Shown here: positions 36,901 through 48,300 of the stretch, in pieces
How positions within the stretch are numbered: position 1 is the stretch's first letter
Layout of the letters: every line of letters begins with the position of its first letter
Origin: Mycteria americana
Lineage: Eukaryota; Chordata; Aves; Ciconiiformes; Ciconiidae
NCBI RefSeq assembly: GCF_035582795.1
Contig: NC_134365.1
Coordinates: 222,659,887-222,723,886 of the forward strand
Reading direction: 5' to 3'
Length of the DNA stretch: 64,000 nucleotides
Made by a program: the position numbers and the translations under genes
The notes under the pieces: model-generated
What the model saw: the letters and a program-made list of their open reading frames with translations, nothing else
Told to the model about the DNA's origin: nothing
The model's database searches: none

Positions 36901-38883
36901 AGCTAGTGATTCATTGACTCAGGGACATTTGCCTGTGCAGTTTGCTCCCTGACCCGGCCACCACAACCATCCAAGGAGCAGAGCAGCGCAAGGGCTGCGA
37001 GCTTAAAACTGCTTCCTCAGTTGTATAAAACCGTTTTTGGAAACCCAGAGAAGCAGAAGGATCCATGAACTGCACTCGTCTAGTGCAATGACACACAGCC
37101 CGTCCCAAACAAGCTGGCTGCTAAAATGCAGGTGAAAACGTGGGTGCCTGCAGGAATGCATGGCTCCTGAGAGAGGATCCCCTGAGTGCTGAGGACTGCT
37201 CACGGGAGTAACATCACCCCAGGCAAAGTGCCAGTGGGTGAGTGCAGTAGCATAGCATGCAGGCCAGCACTGTCCTGGTGTGCCATTCCCTACCCGTTTT
37301 CCATGATTTATACTTGGTTTGGAAGCAATTTGGAGGCAGGTCTTTTGTTTTGCATTTGTGCAGCGCCTGCCCAGGGAGATCCTACCTCCCGCTAGCTCCA
37401 CAGTGAAGATGATGATGGCACAAGGCTCCTGGGCCAAAGAAGGGACAGAGAAGGGACAAAAGGGTCCCTTCTCAGGACCGTGCTCAGACTCGTGCCACCT
37501 CTCAGCACACACTCATTTTAGCTGCACTGCTGTTGTGCTCAGAGTTAAGCATGTGCCTAAGTTCATCGCTGAGGAGGGGCCAAAGAGGGGAAGCAGTGAA
37601 GAAGGTGGCAGAAATAACCGTGTGAGTTAAAGTGTGTAACAGATACACCAGTAAGCGATACTGTTCTTTAGTACTGACAAATTTAGATGGCAGCTCAATT
37701 GATTTAGAGCTGGCCAAAAGGCTTTCAGGAGAAAACTCTTCAGCAGAGGGGTGCTTTGTCAACAAGTTCTTGTTTTCAGGTAGGAAGGCAGGGCTGGAGG
37801 AGATCTTCTGAATCGGCAAACAAGTCTCTCGCGGTCACAAGCTGTCTCGCATCTCACCCCTACCTCCAAATCTGCTGTAACCCCTGTGACAGCTGCTGTG
37901 CAGCTACTCCAGGTCCTCCATGCCCTAAAGACCTTAAAGCATCTATTTCGGTCTAAATGTATTCATGTGCTGCCTATAACAACTTGCTCTCCTGACACAT
38001 TTTCTTTCTCATAGCTCCATCTCCTATCAGAAATCACGCGGACTGCTCTGTGTAAATACTCTTTCTTTTGCTAAGAAAGCCAACGCAAACACAAATGTTT
38101 TGAGGACATTAAAAAAATCCAACGATATGAGCAGCTTTTGTAACCAGCTCTGTTATCTTCACTGTTAAGCAAACAGCTTTTAATGAACAGACTTTCATTT
38201 CCCTTGTGCCTGTCACAGGGTTCCCACCTTTGATGAAATCAGAAAAAAAAGCAAAGAAAAAAAGAAATGTGTTGAAAGAGTTAAGAACTTTGGGGGGTTT
38301 TTTGATCTGAAATCGTGAATCTCTTTCTTTCCCTTTTCTTTTGAAGTTGTAGCAGCGCTGCTGGGATGAATGGAGCAGAGCAGGGCTTTGATTGCTGTAT
38401 CGGTGTAATCTCCTGCGTCACTCAGCTGTGGACAAGCCTGGTCCCAGCGAGCGCTCGTTGCTACTGCTCTCAATCAGGGACATTGGGCTTCATCAGCCCC
38501 AACCGGAGCCCTCAGTGACCTGCTGGGTCCCAGCCCTGATGCAGGGCACAACATTTCGTGGAGCCGAGCTAGGGAGAGCCGATTCCCGGCATCTCCGGGG
38601 TCACCAGCCCCTCCAGAAGAGGCATCTCCGAGGTCCAGGCATGCGGCAGTGGCTGCCTTCGAGGCAGCTTCCCCACCACGGGCAGGTCTGAAACGGCTTT
38701 GCAGCACAGTCAGGCTGTGGGCTTGGCAAGTGCCCTCCACCCTCTTGGTCAGGGAAAAAGGACGTTCCGCAGAAAAGGCTGGATGATCTGCTCTGTCTTG
38801 TGACTATTGACATGAACACACCAGACCTTTCATCAGGTCTCACAGCTGACACGGGGTCAGAGCATCCCGGCTCCTGACATGGT
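33961..38883. other. Intergenic 5' of the long-tailed OR
   Basis: No gene seen; all open frames are short and unrecognised. The OR's first exon is expected somewhere here. Confidence 0.55.
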
Positions 38884-38982
38884 GTAGTGGTGGTTTTTGG
38901 CAGTGTTTGGTTTATGGTTGGACTCGATGATCTTAAAGGTCTTTTCCAACCTATATGATTCTGTGATTCTGTGATTCTGTGA
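38884..38982 (+). mobile_element. CR1 LINE 3' tip
   Basis: Last 100 bp of a CR1-type element on the plus strand: TTGGACTCGATGATCTTAAA, GGTCTTTTCCAACC, then four GATTCTGT repeats at 38957-38982. A nearly identical tip occurs at 54031-54119, so both come from the same young subfamily. A CR1-tailed SINE would look the same over this length. Confidence 0.88.
38955..38982. repeat. GATTCTGT repeat (CR1 tail)
   Basis: An 8-bp repeat that is the normal CR1 3' tail, belonging to the element at 38884-38982. Confidence 0.85.
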
Positions 38983-41273
38983 CATTGCTGTGAGAGCTGG
39001 ACTGCAGAGCATGAGCCTTCAGAAAGGGCTCCCTCATTGCTGCAATCAAAAGACTCTGGTTGCTGCCTGGATGAGGAAAAGTTATAGTGGCCAGACCCGA
39101 GGAAGCCCCTGAGCTCAGGAGGGACCAAAAAGTGCCCAGACCCCCAGAGTGGTGTGTAAGAAAGTGCAGCCGACAGCAGGTATGATGCAGAGAGGAGAAG
39201 CAAGCATTTGTCTCAGCATCCCACCCAGTAGAACACAAAGGAAAGCATGAAATGCACCTCTGGTGCATTCCCTCCTCTTCCTCATCCCAAAGTTCCTTCC
39301 CATGGTGGAAAGGAAACTGCTGCCACAGCTTTGAAGGATGCTGGTGGTTTAGTGCTTAACAAGAGCCCGAGGAGCTCGTGGAGGGGCAGCACTGGGGCCT
39401 CTTCAACCCTGCACGCTGGCCGAGCCGGGGCTGCGCAGAGACCAGGCTCAGCTGCCCCCAGGACCGCGCTGCCCGACCTCCCTGGAGGACGGCCCGGACC
39501 TGCTGCAGCCGTCTCTGCTCTCTGGGGCCCTGAGCAAGCACCAAGAGCATCGCCTGCTCAGAGTCAACAGCAACTCATGCTGCCATTTTTGCAATGGGTT
39601 ACAGAAGCCTTGGCATTTAACAGCTGAGCCAGAATGGCCACCAGGACTCTGCTGTCAGGACGAGAAGACAGACCGGTCCCATCTGAGCATGTACTGCCCA
39701 CCAAGTCAATGATACACAGAGCACTGGACAAAAGGACCTTTGTGCTTTGGTGACAAGATCTAGGCAGATGGGAGCGTCGCTGTGACTTTTCCATGGGACT
39801 GAGAAGCTCCAGCCATGTGGGAACAGCCCATTCCTGCTGTAGTCCAGGCTGCAGGAACGAGAAGACTCCTGACAGGAGTGCGGCTGCTGGTGCCAGCATC
39901 TCCACAGTCCTCCGTATTATAACGATGCAACAAAAACCCACCGCGAAAGCGGCGCAGAGCACGCTGACCTTCCAGCAGAGACCTGAAGCTCTGGCAAGCT
40001 TCCCCCTGAGGTCTCCAGTGCTGCCTCCACTCCCTTCTCCCCACGGGTCTTTATGTGCACCTGGGACGCTTTAGCAGTGCTGGTGCTCACTGCACTGAGA
40101 TGAGGGTCTCCCCTCTTTCTGACCTTGCCACTCATGAGATTCACGGAAGCAGAGGCAGCAGATGAGTTTGCTCTGACAGCCTGCATTGCTGTCTTTGCTT
40201 AGGAAGGGAGAGGTAAGGAAAAGTGCTCTCCTCGCTGGTCAGATTGATGATGAAGTTAAACTCAGACTGTATGCAGATGCACAGAACTGTCCTTGCTGCT
40301 CCTCCAGCAATATCTAGCGCTCACTCTTCATGTCTGCGCTGCTTTTCGCAGTTGTCTGAGGCAGATTGCCACTGACTTCAGGTAGAATAAGGTATTATTG
40401 ATGTAACTGGTACATACACCAATGAGAGGAACAAGAAGGAGTTCAACAAAGCCATTTTGGTGTTGAAGGATAAATCAAATGTACAGCAACAAAGTGGTGG
40501 GCAATCAGCCAGCCGTATGGGCAGAAAAGGACCTTGCGTGCAATGTACATCACGCTGAGCACTGCTCAGCAGTGCAGCGTTCTTGCAAAGACAGAAAACA
40601 TCCCTGTGGGATGTGTAGGATGTAGGAGACCATCGTGCCTTTGCACTCCACTCTAGAGGCTTGAATTCAGTTTTGTACATCATGGTTTAAGGGTTATGTT
40701 TCCCTTAAACACAGGACAATAAAGCCTTTCCTGACCTCACAGGGCTCTTCAGCATGTAAACACCTTCAGCAGCAAGAGGTGCCAGGGTCCCTCAGCAATG
40801 CAAGCTATACCCGTGACGAGAGGAGGACAGACCATCATCTGTGCCATAGTAAACAGCACTTTGCCCATCCAGCTATGGTTCGTGTACCAGGCTCCGATCT
40901 GATGACCGACAAGGTGTTCAAGGTCTAGGCACTGAGATAACAGGTGAAGGAACAAAGAGAAACGAAGCTGTAGGACAGCAAACAAAATCAGCAGCAGTAG
41001 GTGATGGTAAATCAGCAGATGTAAGAGCCTTGATGCTCCTCAGCTGAACTCTGCCCAGTCTCTGCTAGATGGACCATTCAGGGGAAGCATCTCTAGGAGA
41101 AACCGGTAGCAATGAAGGGGCTGATGACCAAAGTCCACATTTCCAGAAACCCCACCATCCTCAGCTTCTCTTTAACCTCTTGGGAAAACCTGTTCCTCCA
41201 GGGCAAGAAGTGCTGCAGCGCTTGGTGCTGCTTTCCAGATCCCGTCCCACGTCCCCCTTCCCTCCGGCAGCGC
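38983..41273. other. Intergenic, no gene seen
   Basis: Mixed composition with a GC-rich patch at 39360-39560. No supported gene. Confidence 0.55.
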
Positions 41274-42248
41274 TCAGCACCTGCTCCCCCAGCCGGGGCA
41301 GGGGCACTCCCCCGCGGGGCAGAAGAGGCGGACGACGCGCTCCCGGATCTGCCTTGTCCTCACCCCGTACACGATGGGGTTGAGCATCGGCGGGACCACG
41401 ACATAGAGGTTGGCCAGAAGGATGTGAACATGACTTGGGATGTGGTGGCCAAACCGATGCGTGAGAAAGGAGAAAAAGGCGGGCACATAGAACATGAGGA
41501 TCACGCAGAGGTGGGAGCCACAGGTGCTCAGGGTTTTGAGACGGGCCTCCGGGGATGGGAGCCGAAAGACCGTCCTGAGGATCAGAGCGTAAGAGACAGC
41601 GATGAGCACGACGTCCAGGCCAGAGGAGAGAAGAGCTGTTGTCAGCCCGTACCAGACATTGGCTTTTATGTCGGCGCAGGCCAGGCGGGCGATGCCCATG
41701 TGCTCACAGTAGGTGTGGGGCATGACGTTGTGTCCACAGTACGGCAGCCGCTTCAGGAGGAAGATGGGTGGGAACATGATGCAGAACCCCCGGACAACGG
41801 CAGTCACAGCTATTTTCCCAATCACCGAGGGGTTTAAGGTTGAAGAGTACCGCAGCGGGTCGCAGACAGCCACGTACCGGTCGAACGCCATCGCCAGCAG
41901 AACGGACGATTCTACGATGAAGCTGAAATGGGTGAAGAACATCTGTGTAATGCAGGCATCAAAGGAAATTTCCCTGGCACTGAACCAAAAGATCGCCAGC
42001 ATTTTGGGCACCGTCGTGGTCGAAAGCATGAGGTCAGCAACAGCCAGCATAGCGAGGAAGAGGTACATGGGCTCATGGAGGCTCCTTTCCGTGATGATGA
42101 CAAAGAGGAGGACAGAGTTGCCAAACACCGCAGTGATGTACATCAGACAGAAGGGGACGGAGATCCAGATGTGGGACTCCTCCATGCCCGGGATGCCCGT
42201 CAGAACGAAGGTGATAGGATCGAAGCTGCTTTCGTTGAGCTCATACAT
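41274..42248 (-). CDS. Olfactory receptor, class I, OR52-like (intact)
   Basis: An intact odorant GPCR of 324 residues in one coding exon. Seen: the N-glycosylation site NES (5-7); the [17 protein letters not shown] signature (18-34); GN in TM1 (43-44); [10 protein letters not shown] in TM2; [14 protein letters not shown] (121-134); [18 protein letters not shown] (168-184); SYALIL in TM5; [14 protein letters not shown] at TM6; and [12 protein letters not shown] (290-301). The last 14 residues form a short Cys/Pro/Gly-rich tail ([10 protein letters not shown]). The ATG at 42248 has A at -3, and a strong 3' splice acceptor (CCTTCTCTTTCTTGCATAG, AG at 42284-42285) is 35 nt upstream, which fits a non-coding first exon further right. 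By eye it is closer to the 32706-33899 gene than to the 14375-15334 gene. The subfamily number is not assigned. Confidence 0.95.
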   Translation of the reverse strand: MYELNESSFDPITFVLTGIPGMEESHIWISVPFCLMYITAVFGNSVLLFVIITERSLHEPMYLFLAMLAVADLMLSTTTVPKMLAIFWFSAREISFDACITQMFFTHFSFIVESSVLLAMAFDRYVAVCDPLRYSSTLNPSVIGKIAVTAVVRGFCIMFPPIFLLKRLPYCGHNVMPHTYCEHMGIARLACADIKANVWYGLTTALLSSGLDVVLIAVSYALILRTVFRLPSPEARLKTLSTCGSHLCVILMFYVPAFFSFLTHRFGHHIPSHVHILLANLYVVVPPMLNPIVYGVRTRQIRERVVRLFCPAGECPCPGWGSRC

Positions 42249-42282
42249 GGTGCTTCAGTGCTCAGTGTCAGCCTGACTCTGC

Positions 42283-42300
42283 TCTATGCAAGAAAGAGAA
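42283..42300 (-). promoter_or_regulatory. Predicted 3' splice acceptor of OR coding exon
   Basis: Minus-strand pyrimidine-rich tract ending in CATAG (AG at 42284-42285), 35 nt before the ATG at 42248. OR genes typically splice a short non-coding exon to a single coding exon, so this marks the likely left edge of the coding exon. The first exon and promoter were not located. Confidence 0.6.
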
Positions 42301-45300
42301 GGAATAAATAATGCCTGGTGAGCCGAGTGTTAGCCATGACCACCTACAAAAGCGTACAAATCTGTGCATACAACGTCCTATTTGCAACTGCCTTCCAACC
42401 TGAGCCATTTCTGAAGGCTGAGGACTTCACTCGCCGTGTTTTGCTGTACAAAGGAATCTGTTCATTCTTTCCTATCAACCTTACAAACTGTGTCTGTAAG
42501 AAAAATCATCTTCTCTGTCCCTCCTTTTACACTGCAAAACAGGCCAGGTCCTTTTCTATCTCTGCTTTATCCACTGTCACAAAAAGGCTTGTAAAAGTCG
42601 TAATTACTTGCCTTGCCGCTGTTGGTGGGCTCTATATCTGCACCTGGAAAGCCGCACGTCTTTGTTAGGACTGTGTGTTTCTTCAGGGAGATGAAATGTC
42701 TTGCTCTGCTCAGATCAGTGACCAGTTCATTTCTGAGAGCTCCTTGTACAAACCATTAAGATAGGAATAAAAACTGTACCAGCAGAAACACTGATAAGTG
42801 TCTTGGATGTGGTTGACATTCAACTACCACCTCTGAAGGTTGTGACCACCCCTGAAACTTCTGCTGGACATGTTACTCCCTGTATTTCCACCTGTATAAA
42901 TATGTTCACCCGCCTGCAAACACTGCAAAGTGCTGTTTGTGCCTGTTCCCCATCCCACGGGGATTTCAGAGACCCAAACACTGGCGAACACCAAGGGGGA
43001 AAAGGGAGAGCTAGGCTGGACTTTCAGCCCATGCCCAGACTTTCTGAATGCCCTGGAGCAACTCGCTTACCTGGCAGATTCCCTGCCCGCCCGGGGAGAT
43101 GTTAGTTCATGCCTTTACCTCTCCTTCGTAAAGAGGGGCAAAGACATGGTGGGCTGCACAGCATGCCCTTCGGACACAGAAATGCTGGCCCAAAATGCAA
43201 GGCAACGAGTGCTATCAGGGCAGCCAAGTCATGGTCATACTCTGGAGAGATACCCCAAGTGCAGACTTCTGCGCTGATGCTCGGCCGACACGGGACCCTT
43301 CCAGCCTCTGAGCTCAACCTCCTGCAGTTTTCCCAGTTCCCAAAGTGCCAGGGTAGCCTGAACGCGGAGCACAGTCCCACGAAGGGCTGATCAGCCTGAG
43401 GGTGTTTTTGCAGATTTGAATAAAGCAAACAAGCCAAGCCTGCAGGGTCCTCTGTGGACCTTTTGCCATGACAAAGGCTTTGAGGAGAAGGAACGACGCA
43501 GGACTGCTGGTTTTATGTGCTTCCCCCCATTTTGCCCCTGTTTGTAGCCCCAGCCCCATGTATCATACTCTAGAAAAAGCCTAGGCCAGGTTTGGGATGC
43601 AGGAAAATTAGTTTGATTTGTACCAAAGCTAAACCTTCGTTCTCCAGACCTCCTTGCAGCCTGGTTTATTTGTATTGCAAACTGCAGGTATCTGTGTGCA
43701 AGACGTGTTCGCATTTCTAAGCGTTTCCATCAAGAAGGATTCTTGTCCTCTATGAACCAAAAGTCCACTGAAAACATCAGTCAGTATAGAAAAGATCTTC
43801 AGCTCGTCACAAATATTTATCCAATTGCCTCTTCCACTTTTAAAACCACGTAATTCAACAGAAGTGAATAAAGATAGGCTAGGTCTGTAATTGTAAATTA
43901 AATCAGCCTGGGAACATTCCCAGGCACCAATGCCAGCCCGTGTCTGACTACATATGGTTTACAAAGCAGTACGGCAAGACTTTACACCTCCACTTCCTAG
44001 TGATATGGAAATATATTTCTCTCACCTGCAGCTTTACTTCCTTTCGTTCATTTCAAACAAGAAAGCAGTGCCCCAAACACCAGTGTTTAATATAAAATAT
44101 GACTCACCAAGGGCCAGCCCCAAAGAGGAATGAGGAACCTCAGCCCTGGCCAGTGCAGAGCTGCAGGGGAGCGCAAATCCCTATCTGTGCTGCCGAGGGT
44201 TGGTGATATTAATCCTTCCCCCTCCTGAATCTCAGAAGGAACATCAGCCCGTCAACTTGTGGAGGTTTAAATTGCTAGTGCATTAAAGATTAACAGCAGT
44301 TAACACTCCCAGGTGAGTCAAGATATTTCCTGCTTTTCCATCATTTGCATTGCAAGTGTTTTTACTCTGTCCCTGCCTGCACACCAGCTACGTCTCCTGG
44401 CTGCGGCGAGGACTTGAGGGGGAGATCGGCACAGCGCAGTGCCCGAGCAGGGCTCCCAGGCTCCAGAGGAGCATCTCTGATGTCCGGGAGTGCTTTATTC
44501 CCCACAGGATGAAAATTGCTTTGTTATACCAGTGAAACCTCCCAAAACAGCCTCTGAGTTTTGCTCATGCTGCCATGTGCCTCTGTGGGAGGGGTTCCTC
44601 TGTCTGCCCGACTCCAGCCCATGGTCAATGATCTACAAATAACAAAGCCTACGAGCGGCTGCGAGCGCAAAGCTGCCTTGATGGCGTTGCAAAACAGAGG
44701 AGGCTGCAGAGATTTCTACCCAGATTGAACTGCTAGTCTGAACTGGCATCAACTGGAAAAAACAGAAGCACCACAGTCGCATAATTTATAATATACTGTT
44801 GTTGCAAAATGATTTTTAAAGTACATGATGGTGGCAGAAAAAAAGAACTGAAACCATAGCTCTGCCTGTTCAAAGGATGCAAAAAATAAATTAAAAGATG
44901 ATCTGAAAATGCTTTGCCTGCAGCCAACATGTTGAAGATCCATCAACGCAGCAGAAAAAAAGGGTCTGAATACATAGGACTGTATGAATTAATGATTTTT
45001 TTTCATCAAATCAAAATGATTGAAAGTAATTGTATTTTTTTTGATGAAACAAAGGAGTATGAATTCTGTATAACTTGGCCTGCAGTGAAATGTTCATCAC
45101 TCAATGATTTCTTGTTCTGTTTCAGTGCTGTACTGCCTCAGGTTCAGAAATAATATGTAACCAATACAGGCAGACAGAAAAGAGATGCGCCTCTGGTTTT
45201 TTAGCAGTCATGTGTAAGTATGGATCGCCTCCCTCTGCCAAACTGCCCTGCCCTGCCCATCGTGTGCTGAGCCCTTGCTGCCAGAGCTCCAGATTCTATC

Positions 45301-48300
45301 TAACTGGAAAACACCCAGCGAGTTTTTGGATGATGCTTGTGCCATTAATAACAGCAATCACACGCGGTCCTGCCCAAGTCCCTGTCAATACGTTTGCTTG
45401 GGAAGGTGGATTTGCTTCTGAAATATTGCAGTAATTCCCAGTTTAACATCTGCTGCCAGAGAGAGGCCAGATCCTTGCAGCGCCCGCTGGACCGGGCAGG
45501 GAGGACACAGAACACCCCTGGGTCTGGGGGCTGCCCGTGTCCCTGGGGCATCGATGCCAGTCCGGGGGGACAGACCCTGGTGCCTCATCGGGGCTTGGGC
45601 AGCCCTTGCTGCTGCAGCGCGAAGGGCAGGGAGCCTGCAAGTGGGGACAAGGCATCCCAGGGAACCCAGCGGGAGCCACAGCAGGGGGGCAACACGCCTG
45701 GCCCCGGCAGGGCTTGCGCTGCTGCCCCGCCGGGCAGCCCTGCGGCAGCTGGAGCCTTCTGCGGAGAATGCCGGGGAGGAGGACGGGATGAGCCTGTCCG
45801 CCCTGGGAGCAGGGAGCACCTTCCCTGCAGAGGCTGACCTGTACGTTAACGCTGTCATTCTGCCGTGTGATGGACCACAGCGTGAGGCGTTTGAGGGCGT
45901 CATGAGGAAACTCAGTTTCTGTGGGAATGGTCCAACGCTCCTGAATGTCTCAGTGTTTGCAGGACCCAGGACACACCTTGAGGAGGGCTTGTGTGCCAGA
46001 AAACCCACCCGTTTTCTGTCAGACAGTCTGCTAATCATTCTCCCATCAGACAATGCCCCGTGTCTTGGCACCTGCAGGTGTCGGAGATCTTTCCAACCCA
46101 CGTGGAAAGTTCATCTTATCAGTGTATGGTTTTTTAATTTCCTTTTCATTTCTCTCACTGTGGTTTCTACGGAACAGAGCTGGCCCAAAGCCTTTCAGAC
46201 CAAGGAAGAGCTGTTCCACTTCTCAGCTGGAAGGAATTTGGATTTCATAGATTTTAGGACAGAGGGTATTTTTAAGAAAAGGTGGGGTACTCTTTAGCCA
46301 CACACTAGTTAAAGAGGAAGCTGAAAATTCAGGTGTATTCCCAAAGATGTCTCTCTTTGGGAAGATGTCTCTTCCCAAAAAATGTCTCTCTCCCTACTGC
46401 TAGTGAGAGAGAACGCGTCTCAGGAGGATACTACAAAAATATTAAAGCTACAAGTTAAAAATGTTTTCTTCTTGCCTAAACCTGTACATGTAAGGGCAGA
46501 CATGAGAAAAGAGAAGAGCCTGGCTTGTCCTCTGCATCCCAGGGACCCAGCAAGCAGGGAGAACAACCGAGCCACCGCTGTGCCTTGACGGTGGGTCCAG
46601 CTTGCCAAGCGCGCCCATCTCCAGCCCAGGCAGGGGCTCCTCGCCCTCCCGGCAGCACAGCCCCGGTTGCCAGCGCCTTCATGTCCGAGCGATTGCCCCA
46701 AAGCTGTCACGCACCGAGCAATAAGCACCTTCGGCTGCCAATGCTGCACGGGTAGGATTGCCTTCCACGCCAGGTATCGAAAACCCTTTCTTTATACTGC
46801 AATTATTTGTTGTCTAGAAAGGAGGAGATGTGATAACAGCCTGCAAACGTGTGACACATTACTGTGAACAGGCAGGGGTGCTGCCGACCCTGGGGGAGGC
46901 CAGAAACAAAGAACAGTATTTATTACTGAGATCAGACACTGGGAAAACATTAGGAAGTTAAATTCAGAGGTGAACAACTTCCAGAAGGATTGGAGTCTGC
47001 CTCTCGGGGGGGATTTAAAATTAGGTTAGGCAAATGCTGATCAGGAATGTCATAAAATTGAAAGCAGACACAAACACAAGTCAGGTCTCCACCCTGGAAA
47101 CTTGTATTTTGGCTGCCAAGCAAGCCAGGCAAGGGAAGGCCAGAGAGGCAAGTTCCCCGTGACAGCCCCTTGCCGTATCTGTTCGTCAGCGTTATCTGAT
47201 TCTGTCGTGGCACTTGCCGGATGCTGCCTGATGAACCGACTCACCAAAAGCACGCGGGTGACCTTCGAGGCAGAGTCTGGCAGCGTGGTGACAGCACAGG
47301 CTGCAGAGTCCGAGGCCCAAAGAGCATCACCTCTTGGAGATGCGCACACCTCAGACAACAGAGCCTTTCCCCCACCTACAGCGACGACAGCAACGGTGCA
47401 AACATCTGGAGAACAGCAGGAGGAAGCATCAGCACAACCCCACAACTGGGCACAGTCCAACGCCATCCCTAGGAGCTGGCTTGGCTTCCAACAGCGCGTT
47501 GGGGATTCGTGGAAGCGAGGGCTGACTCCCACAGTGGGGCATCCTACGTCAGTCCCTTGAAAGCCACAGGCCACGCGTGGCTGGGCTCTGCTCTGGCAGA
47601 GCCATTGCCCCCGCGCTCCTGGCTGGAGGGGGTCCAGGGTGCCAGGGGCTGCGGCAGGGCAGTTCCACCGGCATCCACGCCTTCCCCTGCGTGAGCGGAG
47701 GAGCGGGGATGCACATCGTGTGCTCCTCTGGTTCCTCCACTCTGGTTACAGGACTGCAGGTGAGTGCACAGGAATCGTTGAGTCTGTCAGGCTGTAAATG
47801 CAGCGGTGCACCCCCCCGGCTGCAGACAGCACCGCCTGAACCCCCTCATCCCCCAACAGCTGGCAGAGAAATAGGGCACAGGCAGGGAAGGAGCCGCTGT
47901 CTGCAGTAGGAGAAGATGAATAGCTCCTGAAAGTGCTCATTTTCCTCCAGTGGTGCCTGAAATGACTAGTTCAGGAAAAGATATTTTAAGTTAAGTGAGT
48001 TTAATCTGTCTCAGACATCCACGTGCCTATATAGAAGGTCGTGTTCTCTTTCCAGGCTTTTCCCTAGAAAAATGACACCCCAAATTATATCCTCTGTCAC
48101 ATATTTAAACAAACCTCAGTTTTAAAGACCAAAGGGTAATATTGCCAGCAGTGAATGGGAATTAAATTTATTCCAGAAACTATTGGGCAGTCATTTATTT
48201 CAGCTCTTCAAAACGTTTTCGTAGCTAAGTATTTCCAATGAAGCGCAACAGTAACCCCATTTTACAGAGTAATCTGAATACCTTTTCCCTGCCATGTGAA

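Noticed and set aside
45554-46297. 247-codon plus-strand frame
   Set aside because: GC-rich composition, an equally long minus-strand frame over the same bases, no recognisable domain and no splice or start evidence.
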